A stretch of DNA of 64,000 bases from the NCBI RefSeq assembly GCF_000143085.1, contig NC_014315.1, positions 2,200,001-2,264,000 of the forward strand. Direction: 5' to 3'. Numbering within the stretch: position 1 is the stretch's first letter; each line of letters begins with the position of its first letter. This document shows positions 18,315-27,307 of the stretch, in pieces. The position numbers were made by a program, and so were the translations under genes. The DNA is from Nitrosococcus watsonii C-113. Its GTDB lineage: Bacteria > Pseudomonadota > Gammaproteobacteria > Nitrosococcales > Nitrosococcaceae. Under the pieces are notes generated by a model. That model saw only the letters and a program-made list of their open reading frames with translations. It was not told where the DNA came from and made no database searches.

Positions 18315-19442
18315 CTACGTTGTTTTTATGGTTTTGATAAAAGCCACCGCATTAAAAGGCATATCCGGCTGATGCTCGACCACTACCCCCTTCTCTTCCG
18401 CCAATATTAATAAATGAGCGGTTTCCTCCGCCCCTGGGTCCCGCAGCAAAAGTCTTTCCGGAACACGACGCAACATCACCCGGGTTGCTTCCGCAATCCC
18501 CGGTTTAATATGATTGATATCCCCAACACCATAACTATCGATCCAACGGTTAAGATAAATCTGGGTTTGAGCATAACGCTCCCTGCGAGAAATAGAAGGA
18601 AAGGGCGCCACAATGTTAACATCCATTTCCGCTTCTATTTCATCCAGGAACCAATGACTAACATCATGCTGCTGTAAGTGCTCATAAAAAGTACAGCCGT
18701 GAAACTGCCCTGGCTGAATCTGGTAATTTAATATGGAACGAGAAATGAGTCCTGAAACCGGTGCATTGAGAATACCGGAAGGGATCACATAATCTTCGTA
18801 GGTCGCGGCAATATCCGCCACTCCGCCAATGTCAGAAATCACATAAAGCGTGTCTTTGAGCTGCTCCTGATGGCGGGCGTTCCAATGGGCAACGGCCCGT
18901 TTTAGCTCTTTTGTGATAACGCCTTTGGCTGTCCAAGCATCTACAAATACAACCCCAGCCGCCGGGCGCTGGTGCTCTCTTAACAAAAATTTTAAAGCTT
19001 GTTCATCAATGCCCCGATCTCGGATAATAGAAATGGAGTAATGCCGGGAATCTACTTGGAGGTGGCGGCTCAAAGCCCGCTGCAATAAAGCCCCGATGGG
19101 TGTACCCGCTCGAACCAATGATACCAGGGTAATAGGCGCCGATCGAGTATTAGCGATCCCTTGCGCCAGCCTCATCACTTCGGCAGCCAAACGGCCTTTA
19201 TGACGCTGAGTCAAGCTTCGGAATAAAGTCAAATAAGATTCGCTAGGCGGCGATTCAAAGCTGATCATCTCCGAATAATGCTTCTCACCCGATTGAATCA
19301 GGCGCTCCTTCTCTTGGATAGAGAAGAATTCAGCTTGGAGTGGCGTCAATAAGAATTGGCAATCAACCTGACGGTAACTTCCCGTGATAGGACAAAGCCC
19401 AGTTTCAATCCCAACAACGGGGCCATCTGCCGCCTGGCTCAC
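18315..19442 (-). CDS. StiP-family PRTase-fold protein of Ter module
   Basis: The 375-residue protein has phosphoribosyltransferase-like segments: ITLVSLVRAGTPIGALLQRA (~105-124) and the PRPP-loop-like GVVFVDAWTAKGVITKEL (~160-177). This matches the StiP family of Ter operons, often annotated 'cysteine protease StiP' but PRTase-like in sequence. The start is GTG at 19442 inside GTGTGAGCC, so its start codon overlaps the stop of the HAD gene by four bases (GTGA). That indicates translational coupling. The proposed role, from comparative genomics of Ter systems, is synthesis of a ribosyl or nucleoside-like compound. Confidence 0.82.
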   Translation of the reverse strand: MSQAADGPVVGIETGLCPITGSYRQVDCQFLLTPLQAEFFSIQEKERLIQSGEKHYSEMISFESPPSESYLTLFRSLTQRHKGRLAAEVMRLAQGIANTRSAPITLVSLVRAGTPIGALLQRALSRHLQVDSRHYSISIIRDRGIDEQALKFLLREHQRPAAGVVFVDAWTAKGVITKELKRAVAHWNARHQEQLKDTLYVISDIGGVADIAATYEDYVIPSGILNAPVSGLISRSILNYQIQPGQFHGCTFYEHLQQHDVSHWFLDEIEAEMDVNIVAPFPSISRRERYAQTQIYLNRWIDSYGVGDINHIKPGIAEATRVMLRRVPERLLLRDPGAEETAHLLILAEEKGVVVEHQPDMPFNAVAFIKTIKTT

Positions 19443-20182
19443 ACCCAGGCTTCCTGTTGAATTTGGCTATTTTGCGGTGTAAGCGCGTAATGACAAGCAC
19501 GGAGGAAAGGAATATCGGTCAAGCTGTCACCCATGCCAATAAATAGCGGTGGCTCCTCACAATGTTCGCGAATCAGCGTCATGATGTATTTCACGGCCCT
19601 GGCCTTATCCGCATAAGGAGGAAGAAGCGCCATATTATGATCATTGCGGTGAAACCTTCCGCCCATTTCCTGGACCCAAAGAGGCACCACCACCCCCTCG
19701 ACCGCTGAAAGTTGCTTAGGGCCGCCTTTGATAGAAAGATAGACGGGTATCCCTGCATCGTAAATAATACGAAACCGCAAATCTTCTACCTGCTCCGCCC
19801 GCTGATAGCCTTCAATCACTACAAGAAGATGCTGCATCCGCGGTTCCCAAATTAAGGCCTCTCCCCTAATGGTGCTCTCCCATTCCGGGAGTAAAGCACT
19901 ATTGGTATCCCACACCAATGCACCATGGCTGGTGATTCGATAGTTGGAAAAGAAAGGGGAACGAATTCTGCCCAGCGCTTCTAAATTGCGCCCAGTCACA
20001 GGAATCAAAGTGCAAGCTTCAAAGAGCCGCAACAATAATAGCTGCTCCTGGGAGTGGAAAGACAAGGGACGGCCTTCCCTATCGACCGCCGCTTCCGTCA
20101 ACGGACCCGGTGCCCGGCATTTACGTTGAGTCTGCAACAAAGTATCATCCAGATCAGAAAAGACAAAGACGGAACGCTTCAT
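19439..20182 (-). CDS. HAD-superfamily hydrolase of Ter module
   Basis: A 247-residue HAD phosphatase. Motif I is FSDLDDTLLQT with the Asp pair at 10-12, motif II VTGRN, the motif III Lys lies in ADKARAVKYI, and motif IV is GMGDSLTDIPF. The cap resembles Cof/sucrose-phosphatase-type HADs. The ATG directly abuts the TGA of the upstream PRTase gene (TGAATG) and the stop overlaps the next gene's start. A three-gene translationally coupled block results, consistent with one pathway. Confidence 0.88.
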   Translation of the reverse strand: MKRSVFVFSDLDDTLLQTQRKCRAPGPLTEAAVDREGRPLSFHSQEQLLLLRLFEACTLIPVTGRNLEALGRIRSPFFSNYRITSHGALVWDTNSALLPEWESTIRGEALIWEPRMQHLLVVIEGYQRAEQVEDLRFRIIYDAGIPVYLSIKGGPKQLSAVEGVVVPLWVQEMGGRFHRNDHNMALLPPYADKARAVKYIMTLIREHCEEPPLFIGMGDSLTDIPFLRACHYALTPQNSQIQQEAWV

Positions 20183-21307
20183 TCAACAATCCGATCCCGT
20201 TTTGGTAGCCACCCCCCAAATACTTCCACCCAGCTGCTCCGGAAGATTGTGATGACGTGCTAATTCGGCAAACTCATAGGCAATAATAACCTCTCTGCCA
20301 CGAGGAGGATTATGAAGATAGGTAGGGATACTTCCCCCATATTCATCTTTAAAACTAAGACTTTCGCCAATGGGTCCGCCCAAGCGAATAGGGGAACGGG
20401 TAGTGCTCTGAAACAGGACATCAAAGCCTTCTCTTTCCAACTGCTCCGCCCATAGAAAAGGTTGAAATTGAAACTCGCCGGTCCCTACAACAGACACCTT
20501 ACGTTCCTTTGGATAAGGACCATCTGGCATACGGAACTTCTTATCTCCTATCGCTATCCCCCGCCGGCCAGTCTGCTGGCAAGCTTGCGCCGTTGACTGA
20601 AATGCTTTGGTTTTTTCAGGTAAAGGAGGAGGTTTATATTTTACATTAGGAATAAACGAAAATACGCCTTCTAACAAACTAACAAAAGATACCGGCTTGT
20701 TAACATTGGTTTGAAATACCTGCTTTTGAGCGGGCGAAAGCCAGTTAACAATGGATACCACCACAATTTGCCGAATATGGGGTAGCACTTGTATCATTCT
20801 GTAGCTCAGCTCTCTCAGCGTCCGCCCTGTGCTGATTTCATCATCCACAAGAACCAAGGTTTGTGCTTGAGAAAATCGTTCACGAAAAACCGGCAAAGGT
20901 GGATAGAGGATATGCTCAGGCGCATGGCTGTGGGATTCATCAAAACACACCCATTCGGTGATCGGCAGGCTATGGCGGGTGGTGTGTTGAAAAACAATAT
21001 CACAGCGCTGTGTTTTTCGGACCAAACTATCTGCAACCCCCGCGCCCAAACCCGTAGCCGTTTCAGCCATACCGATAAAAATAGCGGGGCCAGGTATCTC
21101 TAAGAGAGGCAGAGCCAAGCGATTGTAAATATCCCGCATTCTCGAAGGCTGGCAAGGGATATGCTTGCCAAGCACTTTGGAAACAAACAAGTATCCGCGC
21201 TTGGGATTGATTCGGCTAGCAAAATCCAATAAATCGTTCAATGGGAAAAGGGTCTTGCGGACTTCAATGGTCAAAGTCCCCGCAGCAAGACGAATAGTAT
21301 GGCCCAT
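20183..21307 (-). CDS. phosphoribosyltransferase with TRSP domain (Ter module)
   Basis: A 374-residue two-domain protein. Residues ~30-200 form a type I PRTase: FIGMAETATGLGAGVADSL and the PRPP loop TLVLVDDEISTGRTLREL. The C-terminal ~110 residues hold the TTRSP motif (FQSTTRSPIRLGGPIGESLS) that gives the TRSP domain its name, and a preceding GTGEFQFQPFLWAE strand. This architecture is characteristic of Ter stress-response biosynthetic operons. It is the first gene after the large inverted repeat at 21318-21367, and it is coupled to the HAD gene. Confidence 0.88.
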   Translation of the reverse strand: MGHTIRLAAGTLTIEVRKTLFPLNDLLDFASRINPKRGYLFVSKVLGKHIPCQPSRMRDIYNRLALPLLEIPGPAIFIGMAETATGLGAGVADSLVRKTQRCDIVFQHTTRHSLPITEWVCFDESHSHAPEHILYPPLPVFRERFSQAQTLVLVDDEISTGRTLRELSYRMIQVLPHIRQIVVVSIVNWLSPAQKQVFQTNVNKPVSFVSLLEGVFSFIPNVKYKPPPLPEKTKAFQSTAQACQQTGRRGIAIGDKKFRMPDGPYPKERKVSVVGTGEFQFQPFLWAEQLEREGFDVLFQSTTRSPIRLGGPIGESLSFKDEYGGSIPTYLHNPPRGREVIIAYEFAELARHHNLPEQLGGSIWGVATKTGSDC

Positions 21308-21317
21308 TCAGTAACCC

Positions 21318-21367
21318 ATCTATTGTTGAGCGCGCAGCCATCCGCCGACGCGCGCTCAACAATAGAT
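21318..21367. repeat. 18-bp perfect inverted repeat between terD and PRTase genes
   Basis: The arms ATCTATTGTTGAGCGCGC (21318-21335) and GCGCGCTCAACAATAGAT (21350-21367) are exact reverse complements around a 14-nt loop. The hairpin fills almost the whole gap between the terD stop (21372) and the PRTase start (21307). No U-run follows on the minus strand, so it is not a simple rho-independent terminator. It may be an RNA processing, stabilising or attenuating structure that sets different levels for terB-terD and the biosynthetic genes. Confidence 0.9.
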
Positions 21368-21371
21368 ATCC

Positions 21372-21950
21372 TTAGCCAATATTGACGCCAAAATCCCTGG
21401 CTACGCCGGCTAATCCACCCGCATAGCCCTGGCCTACCGCCTTAAATTTCCATTCTTCGCCATGGCGGTAAAATTCCCCGAAAATCATGGCCGTTTCAAT
21501 GCTGGCATCCTCCGATAAATCATAACGGGCAATCTCTGCATTGTCAGCATTATTAACCGCGCGAATAAATGCGTTACTTACCTGGCCAAAATTTTGATTG
21601 CGGGACTCCGCCTCATGAATAGTGACCACAAAAACAACTTTTTTCGCCTCTGGCGGCATTTTAGAGACATCGACAATGATTCTTTCATCATCCCCTTCTC
21701 CCTCGCCGGTACGATTGTCCCCCGTATGGGTTACAGCGCCACTAGGATCGGTCGTATTGTTATAGAAAACGAAATGATTATCGCTTAACACCTTGTCGCT
21801 TTCGCCTAAAATAAGCGCACTGGCATCCAAATCGAAATCAGTGCCATCGGTAGAGCGAGCATCCCATCCTAACCCAAACGCAACCTCTTTTAGACCGGGG
21901 GCTTCTTTGCTCAGGGATACATTCTGTCCTTTCTGTAAGGTTACCGCCAT
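21372..21950 (-). CDS. terD: TerD-family calcium-binding stress protein
   Basis: The 192-residue single-domain protein matches TerD/TerE closely: [19 protein letters not shown]-type opening, [17 protein letters not shown] and [20 protein letters not shown], with the conserved Asp clusters that bind Ca2+, and the end [18 protein letters not shown]. It follows terB by 25 bp. Such proteins confer tellurite, phage-inhibition or oxidative-stress phenotypes in other bacteria; the in vivo role here is unknown. Confidence 0.94.
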   Translation of the reverse strand: MAVTLQKGQNVSLSKEAPGLKEVAFGLGWDARSTDGTDFDLDASALILGESDKVLSDNHFVFYNNTTDPSGAVTHTGDNRTGEGEGDDERIIVDVSKMPPEAKKVVFVVTIHEAESRNQNFGQVSNAFIRAVNNADNAEIARYDLSEDASIETAMIFGEFYRHGEEWKFKAVGQGYAGGLAGVARDFGVNIG

Positions 21951-21975
21951 TACTTACTCCTTATATCAGTCTTTT

Positions 21976-22428
21976 TTAAAGATCAAAATCAGCCGGATTC
22001 AATCCCAGCTCTGAGCAGATTTTGCTCACCGTTTTTCTTTCAGCATTGTCAAAATCACCGTCCGATGCTCCAATTGCGCAGCAAACCCGTACCAAAAGCC
22101 GGGCTTCCCCCTCTTTCTTTTTAACTTTACTGACCGCCTGAAGCGCATTGGCTTCGCCAATGGCTGGATCAAACTCGAATTGAGCAGAGAATTTTTCAAA
22201 CAGCTTGATAACATTCTCCGTGTCAAAAACCGACAATACCTCCGATGTTTGCAAAAAACCCATCATTTTTTGCTTCTCTTCAGGTTTGACAACCCCATCA
22301 GCATAAGCGACCAGGGTGCAGCCCGCAATTACGCCTTCAAGGAAGTCTTTATTCCTGATTTTAGTGGTCTCATTTTTCAAATTGGTAGAGACTTCGTTAA
22401 ATTTACCTTTTAACCAACTCAAAGCCAT
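21976..22428 (-). CDS. terB: TerB-family tellurite resistance protein
   Basis: A 150-residue helical protein with TerB motifs: VIAGCTLVAYADGVVKPEEK and CCAIGASDGDFDNAERKTVSKIC, two Asp-containing helix turns that create the metal site of the TerB fold. It starts at ATG 22428 behind an AGAGGTT ribosome binding site and is the first gene of the minus-strand Ter operon. The promoter should therefore lie in 22429-22846. Confidence 0.92.
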   Translation of the reverse strand: MALSWLKGKFNEVSTNLKNETTKIRNKDFLEGVIAGCTLVAYADGVVKPEEKQKMMGFLQTSEVLSVFDTENVIKLFEKFSAQFEFDPAIGEANALQAVSKVKKKEGEARLLVRVCCAIGASDGDFDNAERKTVSKICSELGLNPADFDL

Positions 22429-22846
22429 TATTGTGAACCTCTTTCTCGTTACAGTTGTGCCCCGAGGACGGTTGACATAAAAAATCCTGAATGCCAGACT
22501 TAAGAAGTTAAATATTCTTCATTGTTCCCGGGCCTAATATTATTCTGTTTAGACGACGTTAGGGCACCTAACAGATAGGTGGATATTCAGCAATGCTAAA
22601 TTAGCATATCTATGCTGTTTCAAAAAGCAAGCCTTCCCTGCTGACGGTAAATAGTTATCCTAATTCATGCAAGTAGCATATCACTACTATAGAAATCAGG
22701 AATTTATATGAAAAATCTTAAGAAGAAAAGTTTAATAAAATTATCACTGTGATTGCGGAATAGTTCAAGATAAGGGATTGTCTTGTTTATACACCAATCA
22801 CTAACGCTCTTTCTCTTTAGCTACTGTATATAGAGATATAAAAACG
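22429..22846. promoter_or_regulatory. divergent regulatory region between terB and the PagL-like gene
   Basis: This 418-bp spacer separates two divergent transcription units and must hold both promoters. A short dyad CACCTaacagatAGGTG lies near 22566. No consensus -35/-10 pair was clear enough to assign, and no gene is seen. Confidence 0.35.
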
Positions 22847-23389
22847 ATGAAGATGTTTTCAAAAGCGATGATGGGGGCCGTTCTAGTTTTCCTGACCTGG
22901 GACTACCCTGTATTGGCGGAAGACTCTCAGCCCGCCGCATTCAAAATCGGTAACGTTGAATTCCTTGCCGATGAGCCAAGCTACCTGGACTTTGGGGCTG
23001 GGGCCTTTGATATTGTTCATTCAGAAATTTCCGCCGCTGGTTATATTGAATACCGCTATGGAAAAAAACTATCCTTCATTGGCCCTGTTATGGGAATAAT
23101 GGCGAATACGGACGGGGGAGTGTTTGGCTACGGCGGCATCTACACTAATATTAAATACCGGAGGTTAGTTGCCACGCCGTTTTTTACGGTAGGAGGATAC
23201 CACCAAGGCGGGAGCAAGGATCTCGGGGGCACCTTTCAATTTCGCAGCGGCATAACTTTTGCTTATCAATTTGATAAGGGCTCTCGCCTTGGAGTACGCT
23301 TCGCCCACATCTCCAACGCCAGTATCCATGATAATAATCCTGGCGAGAATGAACTGCTTTTGACCTATTCCCTACCCTTAGCCTTTTAG
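22847..23389 (+). CDS. acyloxyacyl hydrolase, PagL-like lipid A 3-O-deacylase
   Basis: A 180-residue protein with a signal peptide ending near VLAED and an eight-strand beta-barrel pattern finishing in LTYSLPLAF (C-terminal Phe, as in outer-membrane proteins). The segment RFAHISNASIHDNNPGENEL carries the His-x-Ser pair (His154, Ser156) and nearby Glu residues (167/169) that form the catalytic site of PagL. PagL removes the 3-position acyl chain of lipid A in the outer membrane. hpnA begins 49 bp downstream on the same strand, so a shared role in outer-membrane lipid composition is plausible. Confidence 0.85.
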   Translation: MKMFSKAMMGAVLVFLTWDYPVLAEDSQPAAFKIGNVEFLADEPSYLDFGAGAFDIVHSEISAAGYIEYRYGKKLSFIGPVMGIMANTDGGVFGYGGIYTNIKYRRLVATPFFTVGGYHQGGSKDLGGTFQFRSGITFAYQFDKGSRLGVRFAHISNASIHDNNPGENELLLTYSLPLAF

Positions 23390-23438
23390 CCATGCTTCGG
23401 CAAGCCTCGCTCCAGGTACCTGCAGGAAAACAAGGAGC

Positions 23439-24428
23439 ATGACCAGCTTTGTTACCGGCGCAACCGGCTTTGTAGGTTCGGCGGTAGTCAAGCAACTGCT
23501 CGATGCGGGAGAAACTGTCCGGGTATTAGCCCGCTCCAACAGTGATCGGCGTAATTTGGAAGGGTTACCCATAGAAATCTTTGAAGGTGATCTTAAAGAT
23601 CAACGGCGCCTAGAAAAAGCGCTCCATGGTTGCCAAGCTCTTTTTCATGTGGCGGCTGATTACCGCTTATGGGCTCCCCGTTCGCAAGACTTTTATGATA
23701 CTAACGTCCGGGGCTCCGAGAATATCATCCACGCTGCGGCGGAAGCCGGCGTTAACCGTATTGTTTACACCAGTAGCGTCGCCACGCTGGGATTAAGCCC
23801 TGATGGTACGCCAACTGATGAGGAAACCCCCTCCAGCCTCGACACCATGATCGGCCACTATAAACGATCTAAATTTTTGGCTGAGGAATCAGTTAAGGAT
23901 CTGAGGCGCAGACTGGGGCTAAATATCGTGATTGTTAACCCCTCCACCCCTATTGGACCACGGGATATCAAACCCACGCCTACTGGCAGAGTCATTGTCA
24001 TGGCCGCCTCAGGAAACATGCCTGCCTACATGAACACCGGTCTCAACGTGGTCCATGTGGATGATGTCGCCGCTGGCCACCTCCTGGCCTTTGAAAAAGG
24101 CGGCATGGGTGAGCGTTATATTCTTGGAGGCGAGAACCTTACCCTGCATGATATTCTGGCAACGATCGCCCAGCTTACCCACCGCCGTCCTCCTAGATTC
24201 CGACTTTTACCTCACATGGTCTTGCCAATCGCTTACCTTGCTCAAGGCTGGGCTCGTCTGACCAACGGCAAAGAACCCATGACCACGGTTGACGGCGTGC
24301 GGATGGCAAAGAAATATATGTTTTTTTCTAGCACTAAAGCGGAGCAACTGCTAGGCTATCAGTCTCGCCCCGCTCAAGAAGCAATTCATGATGCAATTAG
24401 CTGGTTTCAGGCCAATAACTACCTGTAG
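23439..24428 (+). CDS. hpnA: hopanoid-associated sugar epimerase
   Basis: A 329-residue extended short-chain dehydrogenase/reductase. NAD-binding GATGFVGSAVV at residues 7-17, the catalytic YTSSVATLG and YKRSKF (Tyr/Lys pair), and FHVAADYRLWAPRSQDFYDT, which is characteristic of HpnA. HpnA enzymes are encoded in hopanoid biosynthesis loci and are linked to hopanoid side-chain sugars. AAGGAGC lies just before the ATG. No other hpn gene is in the window. Confidence 0.88.
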   Translation: MTSFVTGATGFVGSAVVKQLLDAGETVRVLARSNSDRRNLEGLPIEIFEGDLKDQRRLEKALHGCQALFHVAADYRLWAPRSQDFYDTNVRGSENIIHAAAEAGVNRIVYTSSVATLGLSPDGTPTDEETPSSLDTMIGHYKRSKFLAEESVKDLRRRLGLNIVIVNPSTPIGPRDIKPTPTGRVIVMAASGNMPAYMNTGLNVVHVDDVAAGHLLAFEKGGMGERYILGGENLTLHDILATIAQLTHRRPPRFRLLPHMVLPIAYLAQGWARLTNGKEPMTTVDGVRMAKKYMFFSSTKAEQLLGYQSRPAQEAIHDAISWFQANNYL

Positions 24429-24479
24429 ACTAGGCTAAAGAGATTCCTCCTCTGCTTCCGCTAGCGGGGATTACTTACT

Positions 24480-25226
24480 ATGTCCAATTCTTCGCGCTTT
24501 GTCGTCTGCACCTATAATTTATGGCAGGATGAGCGCTGGCCAGAGCGGCAAGAACCCTTGCGGCAATTCATCACGCTTCATCGACCGGACATTCTATGCG
24601 TGCAAGAACTTTGCCCCCAAAGCCAATCCTTACTGGATCAAACGCTCCCGACCCATCAACGGGTGGATGACCCCTTTGAAGGTTGGAAGAGAGAAAGCAA
24701 TATTTATTGGAATGAGTCGCTTTTCTATCTGCTCGAATATGGCGCGGAGAATATTGGAATTCTAGAGCAGTGGCGCCGCCTCTTTTGGGTCCGGTTACAA
24801 CCTCAAATTACTGGCGGACCGCCCCTCTTGGTGGCCACCGCCCACTACACTTGGCCCGGCAACCACCAAGAACGCAACGATAGAGTCAATGTACGCGTTG
24901 CCCAAGCTCTTAACACTGTCAAAATGCTGCGCCGACTAGCGACGCAGTCCTCACCATTGCTATTCATGGGGGATCTTAACGATCATTACTTACCCCTAAA
25001 AGTGCTCCAAGAAGGCGGCCTTACTGATTGTTTTACTGCTTTAGGCCGCATCCCCCAAATCACTCGTCCCGCTTATCCCACCTATGTTCACACGCCCCAG
25101 GTCGTTGACTGGGTACTCCACTGGGGACCCCTACAACCCATGACCAGCGATGTGGTGGATTTTTTTGTGGGAGATGTTGCCCCCTCCGATCATAAACCGC
25201 TGCTTGCTACTTATCGATGGGCATAA
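24480..25226 (+). CDS. endonuclease/exonuclease/phosphatase (EEP) family protein
   Basis: A 248-residue protein with the EEP fold: CTYNLWQDERWPE, metal-binding PDILCVQELCPQ (Glu), the catalytic MGDLNDHYLPL and the closing SDHKPLLATY (Asp-His). No signal peptide or added domain is visible, so the substrate could be a nucleic acid, phospholipid or inositol phosphate. It follows hpnA by 51 bp and may be in the same unit. Confidence 0.82.
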   Translation: MSNSSRFVVCTYNLWQDERWPERQEPLRQFITLHRPDILCVQELCPQSQSLLDQTLPTHQRVDDPFEGWKRESNIYWNESLFYLLEYGAENIGILEQWRRLFWVRLQPQITGGPPLLVATAHYTWPGNHQERNDRVNVRVAQALNTVKMLRRLATQSSPLLFMGDLNDHYLPLKVLQEGGLTDCFTALGRIPQITRPAYPTYVHTPQVVDWVLHWGPLQPMTSDVVDFFVGDVAPSDHKPLLATYRWA

Positions 25227-25253
25227 ACGCCCAATAGCGGCTTAGAGGCCCCG

Positions 25254-26705
25254 TTAGCTACGCCAGAATATTCGGGAAAATAGCACCAAAACCGTAAACA
25301 ACTCCAACCGGCCAGCTAACATGGCGAAACAGAACAACCATTTGTCCCCGTCACTCACGCTAGTAAAATTAGTAGCCACCTCTCCTAAACCCGGACCCAC
25401 ATTATTCAAGCAAGTAGCCACAGCGCCAAAAGCAGTGATCGGATCCATCTCCCCCGCCATAAGCAACATCATGAGAATAGTAAATAACAATAGATAAAGG
25501 GAGAAAAACCCCCATACGGCACTGGTGACTTCCTCGGGAACAGGCCGGCCATCAACCTTGAGTACCCGCACAATCTGAGGATGAACTAGCCGGTACATTT
25601 CCCGCCGGCCCTGCTTGATTAACAATAAGAAACGGATAACCTTCATCCCCCCTGCAGTGGAGCCCGCGCACCCCCCCATGAAACTGGAGAAAATAAGCAA
25701 CACAGGCAAAAACAAAGGCCAAAGTGAAAAATCATCGATCCCATAGCCCGTACTGGTAATCACGGAAATGGTTTGAAAAGTGGCATAACGAAGCGCCGTG
25801 GCAGGATCTGCATAAGTTTCAGAGAGGAACAAGGTAGCAGCAATGAGAATAATCAATGCCACCACCACCGCCAGAAACATCCGAATTTCACTCTGGCGCC
25901 AATAGAGATCAACCCGACCCTTGTGCAAAGCCAAATAGTGAATCCCGAAATTAATAGCGCCAAGCAACATGAAAACGCAGGCAATGGCTTCAATCAAGGG
26001 ACTGTTAAAATGCGCTAAACTGGCATCATGGGTGGAAAACCCACCGGTAGAGACGGTAGTCAGGCTATGGGCTATGGCATCAAACCAGGACATGCCCGCA
26101 AGCCAGTAAGCTGTCGCGCAAGCAAGCGTTAGCCCCCCATAAACGAACCACAAGGCGCGGGCTGTTTGAGCAATGCGAGGGGTAAGTTTTTCTCCTTTGA
26201 TAGGGCCCGGCGTTTCTGCCCGATATAATTGCATTCCCCCAATACCGAGCATGGGCAAGATGGCTACGGCGGTGACAACCATGCCGATACCGCCTAGCCA
26301 TTGCAGTTCCTGGCGCCAGAATAGAATCGAAGGAGGAAACTGATCCAAACCAACGATTACTGTCGCGCCCGTCGTCGTGAAAGCGGAAATGGCTTCAAAT
26401 ACGGCATCTGAAAGATCAAGGTGAGGCATAAAAAGAAAAGGAATCGCACTGATGAGACCGAGCACAAACCAAAACAGCGTAACAATGACAAAGCCATCCC
26501 TTCGGCGAAGGTTAAGTTCTTTATGGCGCAGTGGCCACCACATAGCCAGTCCCAACAGCAAGGAAATAAGCGACTCTATTGATAAATGAACCCATTCCCC
26601 ATCCTGATAGCCCACGGAAATAAGAAGAGGTGGGACAATCGCTACGCTGTAGATAAGTAGAAGAACGCCAAGGGTGCGGATAACCACAACTAAATTGAGC
26701 ATCAA
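25254..26705 (-). CDS. trkH: Trk-type potassium uptake protein
   Basis: The 483-residue product is a polytopic TrkH/KtrB channel subunit with four pseudo-repeated filter loops: SAFTTTGATVIVGLDQ, SLTTVSTGGFSTHD, SVITSTGYGIDDFS and ATCLNNVGPGLGEV. The motif GMQLYRAETPGP is typical. TrkH works with the cytoplasmic regulator TrkA, not encoded nearby. A second ATG one codon later is an equally possible start. It converges on the EEP gene. Confidence 0.94.
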   Translation of the reverse strand: MMLNLVVVIRTLGVLLLIYSVAIVPPLLISVGYQDGEWVHLSIESLISLLLGLAMWWPLRHKELNLRRRDGFVIVTLFWFVLGLISAIPFLFMPHLDLSDAVFEAISAFTTTGATVIVGLDQFPPSILFWRQELQWLGGIGMVVTAVAILPMLGIGGMQLYRAETPGPIKGEKLTPRIAQTARALWFVYGGLTLACATAYWLAGMSWFDAIAHSLTTVSTGGFSTHDASLAHFNSPLIEAIACVFMLLGAINFGIHYLALHKGRVDLYWRQSEIRMFLAVVVALIILIAATLFLSETYADPATALRYATFQTISVITSTGYGIDDFSLWPLFLPVLLIFSSFMGGCAGSTAGGMKVIRFLLLIKQGRREMYRLVHPQIVRVLKVDGRPVPEEVTSAVWGFFSLYLLLFTILMMLLMAGEMDPITAFGAVATCLNNVGPGLGEVATNFTSVSDGDKWLFCFAMLAGRLELFTVLVLFSRIFWRS

Positions 26706-26809
26706 TCTACGTCTCTTTGAATATGTATGAATTAATTTTCAAATAAAATATAACTTATATGTCAGATATTTTTTCTTGAAAAGACTGAAGTATCGTCACT
26801 AATGTCATA

Positions 26810-27181
26810 TCATAATAACGAGCAAGCCATTAAGGTAATGGCGGCCGCAGGAAATCGGTACGCCATCGAGTACATGCCACTGATTGGAGGTAAACTTTCC
26901 TTCAGTTCCCGGAAGAAGACACCCCTTGGAGATAACCGTTGAAGGAGCGCTTGCTCTTTGACAACCAAAGGCTGGGGTTTCGGTAAAAAGCGTTGCCGGG
27001 TAAAACCTGAGCATTGAAAAATGTCTTCAAGAGTGTATGGATATGCAAGCATCCTAAAATTAAAATGCCTCTGTATATTTGCACGGTCCGTGGTCATGCG
27101 GCCCCGAAGCACAGAACGTTGATCCAGGCTAAAGCCTTGAGGAGTCAGCGGGCAAGCCGCCTGCTTTAGATGGCGGTACAT
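26810..27181 (-). CDS. hypothetical protein (doubtful)
   Basis: A 123-codon frame beginning MYRHLKQAACPLTPQGFSLD and rich in Arg, Phe and Pro. I recognise no family, signal peptide or motif, and no good ribosome binding site. It lies in an 870-bp stretch between trkH and recD2 that looks degraded, so it may be a relic or chance frame. Confidence 0.25.
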   Translation of the reverse strand: MYRHLKQAACPLTPQGFSLDQRSVLRGRMTTDRANIQRHFNFRMLAYPYTLEDIFQCSGFTRQRFLPKPQPLVVKEQALLQRLSPRGVFFRELKESLPPISGMYSMAYRFPAAAITLMACSLL

Positions 27182-27307
27182 GACTCATTCATCAAACCTT
27201 TCTGCGGTCACTTATTCAAGTACCAACCGCTAACTTAGTCCTAACGCCCGTGGATTCTTAAATGACTATATTACGTAGAGATCCGCCTATCCAATACCCA
27301 GGGCTAA

